49,442 nucleotides of DNA from Opitutia bacterium UBA7876 (GTDB lineage Bacteria; Verrucomicrobiota; Verrucomicrobiia; Opitutales; Seribacteraceae), in contig DLRY01000020.1 in the NCBI GenBank assembly GCA_002500665.1, forward strand, positions 85,027 to 134,468. Reading direction: 5' to 3'. Position numbers and translations under genes: made by a program. The notes under the pieces are model-generated. The model had not been told where the DNA came from. It saw only the letters and a list, made by a program, of their open reading frames with translations, and searched no databases. This document shows, in pieces, positions 9,180-17,354 of the stretch. Each line of letters opens with the position of its first letter. Position 1 is the first letter of the stretch.

Positions 9180-10148
9180 CTAGGACTTCGAAGCCTGCCG
9201 GCGGGCAACGGCGTTCTTGAGCAACTCGTCGGCAACTACGCCCGCCAGTATGACGGCCCCGATGATGGCATACTCGATATGGGTTGGAATCCAGTCCACG
9301 AGGACGATCATATTGCGAAGGACCTGCATGAGGGCCGCCCCAATAACCACACCAATGATGGTGCCTGCTCCGCCTCTTAGGCTACAACCACCCAACACGG
9401 CCGCGGCTATTGCGTAAAGTTCGTAGAAATTTCCGAAATCAACGGGTTGAGCGGAGTTTACGTCGAGAACGAAAAGTAACCCTCCCAAACCGGAGCAAAG
9501 GGCGCAGATGACGTAGGCCAGGATTACCATCCGGTCGACGTTTATGCCGCTGAATCGGGCCGCTTCCTCGTTGTTGCCCAAGGCCAGCAAGTAGCGGCCG
9601 TATATCGTCTTGTTCAGAAAAACCCCAGCCAGAGCGGCAACCACCAAGAGGAAAATGCAAGGCATGGGAAGATCAAACCCAAAGACGTTTATTTCACCCG
9701 TCGCCAGCTCGCGCAAGCCCTTGTATTCGGTACCGAACCCCTGGGATTGGTCGCCCGTAAAACCCCTCGTAATACCTCTGTACAGCAACAGGCCACAGAG
9801 GGTTACCACGAACGGTTGGAGCTTTACCTTGGTAATGAGGATTCCATGGACAAAGCCCACGGCAAGGGAGAATCCGAGTATGGCGGCGAGGGCGACCGGA
9901 ACTGACACCCCTTGCTCGGTAAGCATCCATGGCAAACCGCACCCCACAAGGCAAACCACCGAACCGATCGAGAGATCAATGCCCCCAGTTATGATAACGA
10001 AGGCAACGCCAATGCTGATGATGCCGAACAGGGCCGTCCTCCGAAGCAAGTTCTCCAAGTTATAGGGGTCTAGGAAAACTTCGCTGACGATGGAAGTGGC
10101 GATGAAGACAAAAACCAGAAGCAAGAGGATGCCGAGTATTTTTTTCAT
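9180..10148 (-). CDS. Sugar ABC transporter permease, RbsC type
   Basis: A 322-residue integral membrane protein, the usual length for ribose/xylose/galactose-type permeases (BPD_transp_2). It is hydrophobic throughout with roughly eight to ten helices. Signature segments are 'ITGGIDLSIGS' near residue 54, 'GNNEEAARFSGI' near 195 (the loop that contacts the ATPase) and 'VLGGCSLRGGAGT' near 252. It forms the channel for the sugar released by the lipoprotein at 11727-12749 and is driven by the ATPase whose gene ends 17 bases upstream. Only one permease gene is present, so the channel is probably a homodimer. Confidence 0.92.
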   Translation of the reverse strand: MKKILGILLLLVFVFIATSIVSEVFLDPYNLENLLRRTALFGIISIGVAFVIITGGIDLSIGSVVCLVGCGLPWMLTEQGVSVPVALAAILGFSLAVGFVHGILITKVKLQPFVVTLCGLLLYRGITRGFTGDQSQGFGTEYKGLRELATGEINVFGFDLPMPCIFLLVVAALAGVFLNKTIYGRYLLALGNNEEAARFSGINVDRMVILAYVICALCSGLGGLLFVLDVNSAQPVDFGNFYELYAIAAAVLGGCSLRGGAGTIIGVVIGAALMQVLRNMIVLVDWIPTHIEYAIIGAVILAGVVADELLKNAVARRQASKS

Positions 10149-10165
10149 ATCTTAAAAGGCTTGGT

Positions 10166-11698
10166 TCAGGCGGCCTGATCGCCCAATTGGCTACCGGTAG
10201 CCAAGCGCATGATGGCTTCCTCCGCTAATTCGTCACGAGCGAGCTCGCCGGTTATCCGGCCCTCATGCATGACCAATGCGCGATCAGCCATACCAAGAAC
10301 CTCTTCCATCTCACTGGAAACGAAGAGGATTGCCACCCCCTCCTCAGCTAATTTTTCCATAAGGCAGTAAATCTCGCTCTTTGCGCCGACGTCGATCCCC
10401 CGGGTCGGTTCGTCGAGAAGAAGAATCTTGGGCTTCATGGCCAACCATTTGCCGAGCACGACTTTCTGCTGGTTGCCACCAGACAGGTAGCGAATGACCT
10501 GATCCTCATTGGGTGTCTTGACCCTCATGGCTTCAATCATTTCCCTTGAAATTTCATCCTCTTTGGAGAAGTCGAGGAAGCCCGCTCTTCTCTGATCTCG
10601 GCGGAGGGCCGAAAGGCTGAGGTTTTCCCGGACCGTCATATCGATGACCAACCCCTGCTTCTTGCGATCCTCCGGCGCCAGCGCGATCCCAGCGGAGATC
10701 GCCGAAAGGGGGGAATCTACAGAAATCTCGCAATCGGATATGCGAACGGTTCCGCCGAGGGCAGGGGTAACCCCGAAAAGGGTCTCCAGCATCTCCGTCC
10801 TTCCGGCTCCAACGAGACCGGCCACCCCAACGATTTCGCCGGATGCGACGGAGAAGCTCAGCTCATGATCGGGGTGAGCGGGCGTCCTGAGGTTTTGGAC
10901 CTCAAGGGCAAGAGAGCCTTTGGACCGATCCTTTCGCTCGTAATAGTCGGAAAGGTCGCGCCCCACCATGAGGCGGACCATGGCCTCGTGATCCACTTCC
11001 TCCCTCTGGAGTTCACCGGCATTCTCGCCGTCCCGCAAAACGGTGACGTGATCGGATAGTTCCTTCACCTCGCCCAAGCGGTGAGAGATGTAGATGATGC
11101 TGACTCCCCGCCTACGCAAGTCCTTGATAACGGTAAAGAGGTTCTCCGTCTCGGCCTGCGAAAGGCTAGAGGTTGGCTCATCCATGATCAGGACCCTGGA
11201 ATTGACCGATAAGGCCTTGGCTATCTCCACCATTTGCTGCCGACCGATCGTCAAGTCACCCACGAGGACGTCCGGAGCGACGTCGAGTCCGACCATCTTG
11301 AGAAACTTGGCCGATTCAGTTCTGATGGTGCTCTCGTCTATGAATCCTCCACGAAGGGGTTCGCGACCCAGAAAGACGTTGGCGCCCACGCTCAGGTTGG
11401 TGGCTAAGTTGAGTTCCTGGTGAATCAGTGAAATGCCGAGGTCCAAGGCTACCCGGCTAGATTCGATTTCGACCTTGGCCCCATCGAGCAGGATACTGCC
11501 TTCGTCCGGGGGCTGAACACCTGCGAGAATTTTCATGAGGGTGCTCTTGCCGGCGCCGTTTTCACCGATTAGTGAAAGAACCTGCCCCTTATGCAGAACT
11601 AAATTGACTTCTTTAAGAGCCCGCACCCCGGGAAAGGACTTGCCTACGCCCCGGATCTCCAGCAGAGGGGCGTCCTGAGGAGAAGAATCCTCGCTCAT
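10166..11698 (-). CDS. Sugar ABC transporter ATPase, RbsA/XylG/MglA type
   Basis: A 510-residue protein with two fused ABC ATPase domains. Domain 1 has Walker A GENGAGKST (45-53), a signature-like LTIGRQQ (149-155) and Walker B with DEPTSSLS from 173. Domain 2 has a degenerate Walker A (GLVGAGRTE), a canonical LSGGNQQK and LLLDEPTRGID, the usual asymmetry for this family. The ATG at 11698 is chosen because the next 510 codons match the family length of about 500. An in-frame ATG at 11836 would add 46 residues of non-homologous sequence overlapping the lipoprotein gene. It is cytoplasmic and powers the RbsC-type permease downstream. Confidence 0.93.
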   Translation of the reverse strand: MSEDSSPQDAPLLEIRGVGKSFPGVRALKEVNLVLHKGQVLSLIGENGAGKSTLMKILAGVQPPDEGSILLDGAKVEIESSRVALDLGISLIHQELNLATNLSVGANVFLGREPLRGGFIDESTIRTESAKFLKMVGLDVAPDVLVGDLTIGRQQMVEIAKALSVNSRVLIMDEPTSSLSQAETENLFTVIKDLRRRGVSIIYISHRLGEVKELSDHVTVLRDGENAGELQREEVDHEAMVRLMVGRDLSDYYERKDRSKGSLALEVQNLRTPAHPDHELSFSVASGEIVGVAGLVGAGRTEMLETLFGVTPALGGTVRISDCEISVDSPLSAISAGIALAPEDRKKQGLVIDMTVRENLSLSALRRDQRRAGFLDFSKEDEISREMIEAMRVKTPNEDQVIRYLSGGNQQKVVLGKWLAMKPKILLLDEPTRGIDVGAKSEIYCLMEKLAEEGVAILFVSSEMEEVLGMADRALVMHEGRITGELARDELAEEAIMRLATGSQLGDQAA

Positions 11699-11726
11699 GA
11701 AGTAAGCAGGTGGGCGGAAACTCCAG

Positions 11727-12749
11727 TCATTCCTTCCCGAGACGTTGCTTGAGGGTACTCCAGAACTCGTCCACGTTACCCTTCTCGATGGTCTGGGCGG
11801 GGACGTGGATAAACTTTTCCTCCGGCAAGTCAACACCCCCTTTTTCGCGTTTTTTTCCGATTAGACCGTCAATAAGGCCCTGGCGTCGGTGCTTGGCGTT
11901 GTCCTGCTCCATGCGGCCAACGAAGATCATCACTTTGCCACCTTCGGGAAGGGCCTTCTTCACCAACTCGGCGCACATCAGCCCGGCTTCGTAGTTGTCC
12001 ATTCCGACGTAGCAAATACGGTTTGAGGCGGGAGCATCCGAATCGTGAGTCACGAGGTTGGTTCGCTCGGCGGCCTTATTGAGGAGCTCGGTTTGGTTAT
12101 CGGCATCAATCGGGCTGACGGCGATTCCGTCCACCTTCTTGGTAAGAAGATCCTCAATCTTGTCCTTTTGGTCGGTTATACCACCCGAGGGCATGACCAC
12201 TTCGACGCTGACGTTAAGGTCTGACTCAGCTTGGAGGGCGCCTTTCTCGGCAATCGTCCAGAAGGGAGCCACACCATTGGTCACGTAGGCAAGTCTCGCA
12301 GGAGCGTCACCCTCGTGCAAGTTGGCCAGATACTCCATGGACTTATAACCGTACATGTAGGGATCTTGGGCAATTGTCCCTACGACGTGTTCGTCCTGGA
12401 TACCCTTGAGCGTGCGGTCGTTCTCGTCGAAAGCCACTACCTTTACGGTCCCTAGCTTGTCCGCCTGCTCCAATGCCTCAAGGATAAGCGGGGGGTTGTA
12501 CTCGAAGAGTCCCACCATGCAATCGATGTCCGGATGTCGCGAAAGGGTATCCTCAACGTTCGCCTTGGCCTTGGCCCGGTCGAACTGATCGGTCAGGGTA
12601 CCTAGGATCGTGAACCCGTTCCCCTCGATGACGGCCGAGGGGTCGTTGCCGTTCTTGCCGCCGCCGCAGCCGAGGATTAGGGCGGCGAGGGGAAAACAAA
12701 GCAAAAGCGCCAGCGGAGAAGGAGGATGGGGAAGCTGTGGTTTGATCAT
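11727..12749 (-). CDS. Sugar-binding lipoprotein of the RbsB family with swapped segments
   Basis: A 340-residue periplasmic-binding-protein-type sugar receptor. Residues 1-28 are a lipoprotein signal with lipobox LILGC (Cys28). The body is a Peripla_BP_4/RbsB domain, but the order is wrong. Residues about 37-147 (TILGTLTDQFDRAKAKAN, then 'KVVAFDEND' and 'GTIAQDPYMYGY') match the second half of RbsB. Residues about 149-298 (ARLAYVTNGVAPFW, then 'DGIAVSPIDADNQ', 'VTHDSDAP', 'HRRQGLIDGL') match its first half. Residues 299-340 match the normal C-terminal tail. All joins are in frame and each segment looks well conserved. The neighbours (SDR upstream, ATPase and permease downstream) are the normal transporter context. 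Binding function is likely if the rearranged chain still folds; an assembly rearrangement is the alternative. Confidence 0.85.
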   Translation of the reverse strand: MIKPQLPHPPSPLALLLCFPLAALILGCGGGKNGNDPSAVIEGNGFTILGTLTDQFDRAKAKANVEDTLSRHPDIDCMVGLFEYNPPLILEALEQADKLGTVKVVAFDENDRTLKGIQDEHVVGTIAQDPYMYGYKSMEYLANLHEGDAPARLAYVTNGVAPFWTIAEKGALQAESDLNVSVEVVMPSGGITDQKDKIEDLLTKKVDGIAVSPIDADNQTELLNKAAERTNLVTHDSDAPASNRICYVGMDNYEAGLMCAELVKKALPEGGKVMIFVGRMEQDNAKHRRQGLIDGLIGKKREKGGVDLPEEKFIHVPAQTIEKGNVDEFWSTLKQRLGKE

Positions 12750-12795
12750 GGTATTGGGTTGGAGGGGTGTTTGGTGTTAAGAGTAAAGCCGAATA

Positions 12796-13551
12796 CTACC
12801 ACGGGGTACGCCCACCGTTCACGCACAAAGTTTGGCCGGTTATGAAGGAGGCTTCGTTCGAGGAGAAGTAGGCCACCGCATGCCCGACGTCCTCGGGCGT
12901 TCCCCAACGACCGACGGGGATGGTCTTCAGGTACGCGTCCTTGGCTGCCTGCGGGTCGTTCTCATGGCGCTCGGTAGGGATCCATCCCGGGGCAACCGTG
13001 TTGACCGTGATGCCAAAAGGGGCCAACTCGTTGGCCATGCTGCGGCTCCATCCGATTTGCCCGCCCTTGGCCGCGACGTAGGCGCTGAACTCGGGAACCC
13101 CGCAATGAAAGACTTCGCTTGTAACGTTGATGATTCGCCCCCACCCACGCTCCTTCATGCCGGGCAAAACGGCCCGGGCCAAGTGATAGGGACTGAGAAC
13201 GAAGAATTCATACATTTGACGATAGAAGTCGGCATCGTACTCCTCGATCGGCTTTTGGGGTTGATCGGGGGTGGCGTTGGGGACGAGGATGTCCAGAGAC
13301 CCGAACTTCCCTTGGACTGCCTCCACCAGGGCCGAAACCTGCTCCGGGTCGGAGGCATCGGCCCGCACCAGCATGGCCTTCACTCCCTCTTCCTTGAGGG
13401 CGGCGAGGGTTTTTTCGGCCGACTCACGATCATTAAGGTAATTGAGGACAACCTTGGCCCCCGCACGGCCTAGGGAAAAGGCCACGCCACGGCCCAGGCC
13501 ACGGCTGCTGCCGGTGACCAAGGCCACTTTTTTGGAGAGGGAAAAATTCAA
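12796..13551 (-). CDS. Short-chain dehydrogenase/reductase (FabG-like SDR)
   Basis: A 251-residue classical SDR. The nucleotide-binding motif TGSSRGLG is at 13-20, the catalytic Ser is S145, and the YxxxK motif is Y158-K162, with the normal 13-residue Ser-Tyr spacing. The structural NNAG motif is varied to PNAT (91-94). The C-terminal 'FITGQTLCVNGG' is standard. It is cytoplasmic and uses NAD(H) or NADP(H). As first gene of the sugar operon, 46 bases before the binding lipoprotein, it probably oxidises or reduces the imported sugar or sugar acid. The substrate cannot be read from the sequence. Confidence 0.92.
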   Translation of the reverse strand: MNFSLSKKVALVTGSSRGLGRGVAFSLGRAGAKVVLNYLNDRESAEKTLAALKEEGVKAMLVRADASDPEQVSALVEAVQGKFGSLDILVPNATPDQPQKPIEEYDADFYRQMYEFFVLSPYHLARAVLPGMKERGWGRIINVTSEVFHCGVPEFSAYVAAKGGQIGWSRSMANELAPFGITVNTVAPGWIPTERHENDPQAAKDAYLKTIPVGRWGTPEDVGHAVAYFSSNEASFITGQTLCVNGGRTPW

Positions 13552-13613
13552 GTTCCGAGTAGAATGATCGATGAAGGGGTATTCTTGAGCCCAAAGTGCC
13601 CTAGTGTTTGATT

Positions 13614-13641
13614 TTCATATTTGGGATTTTTGGTATATCAA
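13614..13641 (-). promoter_or_regulatory. Candidate sigma-70-like promoter for the SDR/sugar transporter operon
   Basis: On the minus strand TTGATA (13641-13636) and TATGAA (13619-13614) are separated by 16 bases, giving 5/6 and 4/6 matches to the -35 and -10 consensus. They lie about 60 bases upstream of the SDR start in a divergent gap of about 180 bases shared with the plus-strand ThuA gene at 13732. The rest of the gap shows no gene. This is a by-eye consensus match only. Confidence 0.35.
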
Positions 13642-13731
13642 AGCATTATGGGGCGGGGTCAATCGGCAAAACCTTCTACGTTCACCCTTTTATGCCTCGA
13701 CCCGCATTTCGGATGGCTTCATCCTAAGCCC

Positions 13732-14481
13732 ATGAAAAAGTCCCTCGGTCTCCTCTTTCTTTTCCTTATTAGCGTCGCCGGAGCCAAGGACGGAGGCAAA
13801 ACCATCGTCTTCCTCATCGCGGAAAGAGAATACAAGACCAAGGAGAGCCTTCCCGTCTTCGCCGGGAAGACACTCGGGGACTACACCCTGCGCTACTGCC
13901 ACGCCGAGGATGAAGGTTCCAACCGAAACATTCTCAAGAATGCAGGGGCCATCGCATCCGCGGACTTGCTCTTCGTCAGCGCTCGGCGGCGGGCTTTTTC
14001 GGGTAAGACGATGAGCTTGATCCGCAAGCACGTCGCGGACGGCAAACCCGTTCTGGGCATCCGCACCGCATCCCATGCCTTTGCCCTGCGCAAGGGGTCG
14101 CCGCCCGAGGGGCACGAGACCTGGGACGACTGGGACAAGACGGTCATGGGCGGGAATTACGACGGTCATCACGGTCGAGGCAAACCCTGCCGCGTGGATC
14201 GTTTTCCCTCCGGGTCGGATCATCCTATTCTCAAGAAGCTCAAATTTTCCTTGGAGACCCCTGCTTCTCTCTACCGAAATTCTCCCTTGCCCGAAAAGTC
14301 CGTTCCTCTGCTACGAGGAACGATCGAGGGTTTCCCTTCCGAACCGGTTGCGTGGACGCACCGCTCCCCATCCGGTGGTAAAGTGTTCTACACCTCGCTC
14401 GGTCACTTGGAGGATTTCGATAAACCGGCCTTCAACAAGCTTCTGCTCAACGCCGTAAAGTGGTGCCTTAAGAAAGATTAG
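13732..14481 (+). CDS. Exported ThuA-like protein
   Basis: A 249-residue protein with a signal peptide (MKKS start, hydrophobic core, cleavage near residue 18) and a ThuA/GATase1-like fold: 'TIVFLIAEREY' as first strand, 'ADLLFVSARRRAF', 'KPVLGIRTASHAF' at the nucleophile-elbow-like position, and 'GKVFYTSLGHLEDF' near the end. The normal nucleophilic cysteine of glutamine amidotransferases is not evident. The ATG at 13732 is chosen over upstream in-frame ATGs because it begins the signal peptide. It is a single gene, divergent from the sugar transporter operon and convergent with the nitrilase-like gene, whose stop is only 4 bases away. Substrate unknown. Confidence 0.8.
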   Translation: MKKSLGLLFLFLISVAGAKDGGKTIVFLIAEREYKTKESLPVFAGKTLGDYTLRYCHAEDEGSNRNILKNAGAIASADLLFVSARRRAFSGKTMSLIRKHVADGKPVLGIRTASHAFALRKGSPPEGHETWDDWDKTVMGGNYDGHHGRGKPCRVDRFPSGSDHPILKKLKFSLETPASLYRNSPLPEKSVPLLRGTIEGFPSEPVAWTHRSPSGGKVFYTSLGHLEDFDKPAFNKLLLNAVKWCLKKD

Positions 14482-14485
14482 GCTC

Positions 14486-15817
14486 TTACTCCGGCAGTTC
14501 GAAGGGTGGACGCTCATGCCTCAGGCGACCCCGGAAGTCCCCTACGTTGGCCCGCCAGAAGTTCTGCTTGGATAAATCGACCTCGTGGATCACAACCTCG
14601 TCCTTGGTGGTCGCCCGGGCATGAAGTTCGCCCGCCCGGTCCCATATGCCGGTCTGCATCCAGTCTTCGTTAAGGCTGTAGGTCGAGGTGACGAGGTGGA
14701 TCTGGTTCTCGATTGCCCGGGCCTTTGCCAGGGCGGGATGTCCACCCATGATGGGCATTGCGATGACCTCGGCCCCTTTGGCCGCGATTCCGCGGGCCAC
14801 CTCGGGCATATGAACGTCGAAACAGATCATCATACCGACTTTTCCGAAACGGGTTTCGAAAACGGGGAAACCCGAGCCCGGTGAAACCCCACGCCGATAC
14901 TCCCCGCGGGCTAGGCAAAGCTTACGGTACTTCCCGACCAGTCCTCCGTCCGGGCCAAGCATGACGGCCGTGTTGTAAACCTTGTGCCCCACCCTCTCGA
15001 AAAGCGTGGTCACCAGATAGAGGTCATGCTTGTCGGAAAGGGTGCCGAGAAACTCAGTACAGGGACCGGGAATCGGTTCCGCTCCGGTGACGTGATCGAG
15101 ACCGTTGCCGACGGTAGTGATGCACTCCCCGAAAACCACAAGGTCGGCTTTCCTGGCGGCCGCCTTTTCGACGAAGGGAGTAAGCATACGACAGTTTTCA
15201 AGGGTCGTCTTTCCTCCCCGAGGCCGAAAATTAACCGCAGCCAGCCTGGCCTTTCGGGGCTGGCGAGGAGGGGATTTTTCGAAGGAGGCGCCGGCCCACT
15301 CAACTTCGCCTCCCGGTTCCCACCTGAGAAAAAGCCGAACGGTGGCATGGGTGGCTTTGGCGGGAGCCTGGAAAATCTCGGTGAACTTGGTCCATCCCTT
15401 GTGGCCGGCGGGTTGGTCCCAAGGATACATGGGACGGGTGTGCACACCCAAACGGTCATCAACGACGTACTTGCCGTTCAGGTCATGAAAGAACACCTCC
15501 ACATAACGATTGGCCCTTGCGTTCTTAACCTTTCGATCCTTGGCCAAGGCAGTCACCCTGTAATGAACGTCTCCCTCTACCTCAAAGGTCTTGCTCCAAG
15601 CTCCGAACAATCCCTCCTTCGCGCCATGACGCATGACTAACCCGCCTTTCCCCTCCGGCCCACCTTTCTTCCTCACGGAAAATTCCGGGCTGATCTCAGG
15701 GCGGGGGGAATAGGGTTGCCAGCCCTGCCATTGCGAAGATGCGCCCGGCTCCGAAAAGAGGAGCCCGGGAACGAGGAGCAGGCCGAACAAGGTGGTGGAT
15801 AAGAGTTTCTTTTTCAT
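14486..15817 (-). CDS. Exported carbon-nitrogen hydrolase (nitrilase superfamily) with N-terminal beta-sandwich-like domain
   Basis: A 443-residue protein. Residues 1-22 are a signal peptide. Residues about 25-180 look like a beta-rich carbohydrate-binding-type domain with many alternating hydrophobic and aromatic residues. Residues 190-443 are a CN-hydrolase domain with the full catalytic triad: Glu231 (in VVFGEC), Lys299 (in KYRKLCL) and Cys332 (in MMICFD). It hydrolyses C-N bonds of an amide, carbamoyl or nitrile type; the substrate is unknown. It is the last gene of the sulfatase operon, starting 3 bases after the upstream sulfatase stop. Export is unusual, as most members are cytoplasmic, and suggests action on an extracellular or periplasmic amide. 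Confidence 0.85.
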   Translation of the reverse strand: MKKKLLSTTLFGLLLVPGLLFSEPGASSQWQGWQPYSPRPEISPEFSVRKKGGPEGKGGLVMRHGAKEGLFGAWSKTFEVEGDVHYRVTALAKDRKVKNARANRYVEVFFHDLNGKYVVDDRLGVHTRPMYPWDQPAGHKGWTKFTEIFQAPAKATHATVRLFLRWEPGGEVEWAGASFEKSPPRQPRKARLAAVNFRPRGGKTTLENCRMLTPFVEKAAARKADLVVFGECITTVGNGLDHVTGAEPIPGPCTEFLGTLSDKHDLYLVTTLFERVGHKVYNTAVMLGPDGGLVGKYRKLCLARGEYRRGVSPGSGFPVFETRFGKVGMMICFDVHMPEVARGIAAKGAEVIAMPIMGGHPALAKARAIENQIHLVTSTYSLNEDWMQTGIWDRAGELHARATTKDEVVIHEVDLSKQNFWRANVGDFRGRLRHERPPFELPE

Positions 15818-15820
15818 GGC

Positions 15821-17290
15821 TTAAAAATCACGGAACGGTCCACGCGGCTCAGCCGCGGCCATTTCCCTTTTCCAGTTTTCGAACCGGTCCTTTAGTTTCT
15901 TGAGAATCTCGGGGCGCTCGGTGGACAAGTCCCTTTTCTCGGACAAGTCCTCTCGAAGATCAAACAATCCGTTCCCCCGACCACTCTCCACCCACTTCCA
16001 GTGTCCCACCCGGGCCGCCTTGTCAAGACGCCTTTGCCAAAACATCTCCGATCTCTTTGATTTCTTCTTTCCCTGCAGGACGGGAATCATATCGAAGCCG
16101 TCCAGTTCAATCCCCTTTGGTTTTTTTGCTCCAGCGGCCTCGCAGAGGGTGGGGAAGACTTCAAGCGAGGTAAGAAACTCGTCGCAAGTCTCCCCCGCGG
16201 GAAGGATCGCAGGCCACCGAACGATGCAGGGAACGCGGATTCCCCCTTCGAACATTTGTCCCTTGGCCCCGCGCAGGGGCGTGTTGTCGGCCGCTCCGCC
16301 TCCCCCATTGTCACTGAAGAAGATAACGATGGTATCCTCGGTCAGCCCACGGTCGTCGATGAAGCGGAGCACTTTTCCGATGGACTCGTCCATGGCCGTG
16401 ACCGAAGCCATGAACTCTAGCCTGCGGGCGGCTTTGTTCGGAACCGTGAAGGTCTTCGGCCCATACCTTCTGACCACTCGTTCCTCGGTCCCCACCCGTG
16501 CCTGCAGGCCGGGATAGAGCGTCTTGAATTTTTCCGGAGCCTGAGCCCCCCCTCGAATCACTGGGTCCAGGTTGGAGGCCCCGTGGGGGGCGTTGAAGGG
16601 AAGGTAGAGAAAGAACCGCCGATCCTTCGCTCCATCGAGAAAGCGCAGGGCCTCTCGCTCGAACAGGGAAGTGCAATAGGTCCCCTTGTCCTCGGTAGTG
16701 GGCTTGAGGTTGCGGAGCATCGAGGGCACCCCGTATCGCTCGTGGGTATAGTAGTCGATGCCGGTGTTGGCAAAACCGTAGAAATCATCGAATCCACGCG
16801 AGGTCGGAAGGAAGCGCCGGTGGACGCCGAGGTCCCACTTGCCGTAGATTGCCGAGAGGTAGCCAGCCTTGCCCAGTACCTCGGGCAGGAGCACTTCACG
16901 CTCGTCCATGCCGCCAACCCTCTCGAAGGTGCCCTCGTACTCCCCCGGTTTGTACTTGTAGCCATAGTCCGGTGCCTCGTTTCTGATCATGTCGTAGATT
17001 CCGTTGCGCTGCGGATAACGGCCCGTCAGAAGAGCCCCGCGGGAGGGCGTGCAGGCCGGCCAGGCGACGTAGAAATTGGTCAGTTTGACGCCACCTTCGG
17101 CCAAGCGGTCGAGATGCGGGGTCTTGATCTCACCAGAGCCAAAGCACCCGAGATCCCTATAACCTTGGTCGTCGGAAACGATCAGGACTACGTTGGGTTT
17201 CCCTGCTAGGCCAAGAACACCCCAAGCCAAGCAAACGAGCAGGAGAAGGGAAGACCCGAGCATACGATCCTTCATCAGGGTGAAATCCAT
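15821..17290 (-). CDS. Sulfatase, arylsulfatase A type
   Basis: A 489-residue type I sulfatase. The formylglycine motif CTPSR is at 80-84 followed by 'GALLTGRYP'; metal ligands D40-D41 are in 'IVSDDQGY', and 'FFSDNGG' supplies the later Asp-Asn pair. A signal peptide precedes 'KPNVVLIVSDDQ'. The start may be 17290 or the in-frame ATG at 17275; both give an exported protein. It hydrolyses sulfate esters, probably on a polysaccharide, and needs a formylglycine-generating or anaerobic maturation enzyme encoded elsewhere. It lies between the PhoD-like and nitrilase-like genes in one transcript. Confidence 0.92.
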   Translation of the reverse strand: MDFTLMKDRMLGSSLLLLVCLAWGVLGLAGKPNVVLIVSDDQGYRDLGCFGSGEIKTPHLDRLAEGGVKLTNFYVAWPACTPSRGALLTGRYPQRNGIYDMIRNEAPDYGYKYKPGEYEGTFERVGGMDEREVLLPEVLGKAGYLSAIYGKWDLGVHRRFLPTSRGFDDFYGFANTGIDYYTHERYGVPSMLRNLKPTTEDKGTYCTSLFEREALRFLDGAKDRRFFLYLPFNAPHGASNLDPVIRGGAQAPEKFKTLYPGLQARVGTEERVVRRYGPKTFTVPNKAARRLEFMASVTAMDESIGKVLRFIDDRGLTEDTIVIFFSDNGGGGAADNTPLRGAKGQMFEGGIRVPCIVRWPAILPAGETCDEFLTSLEVFPTLCEAAGAKKPKGIELDGFDMIPVLQGKKKSKRSEMFWQRRLDKAARVGHWKWVESGRGNGLFDLREDLSEKRDLSTERPEILKKLKDRFENWKREMAAAEPRGPFRDF

Positions 17291-17354
17291 GTATAAATGC
17301 CCGGCAAGTCAATCAACTACTTGGCGGGCGGTCATTTCCAAGGCTCGCTCAAGC

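Noticed and set aside
11699..11836. Upstream extension of the RbsA-type ATPase to an ATG at 11836
   Set aside because: The extra 46 residues overlap the binding-lipoprotein gene and are not like the family; the ATG at 11698 gives the normal length.
11727..12749. Frameshift or two separate genes as explanation of the swapped lipoprotein
   Set aside because: The frame is open from lipobox to tail with no stop, and each segment is well conserved; a frameshift would not reorder segments.
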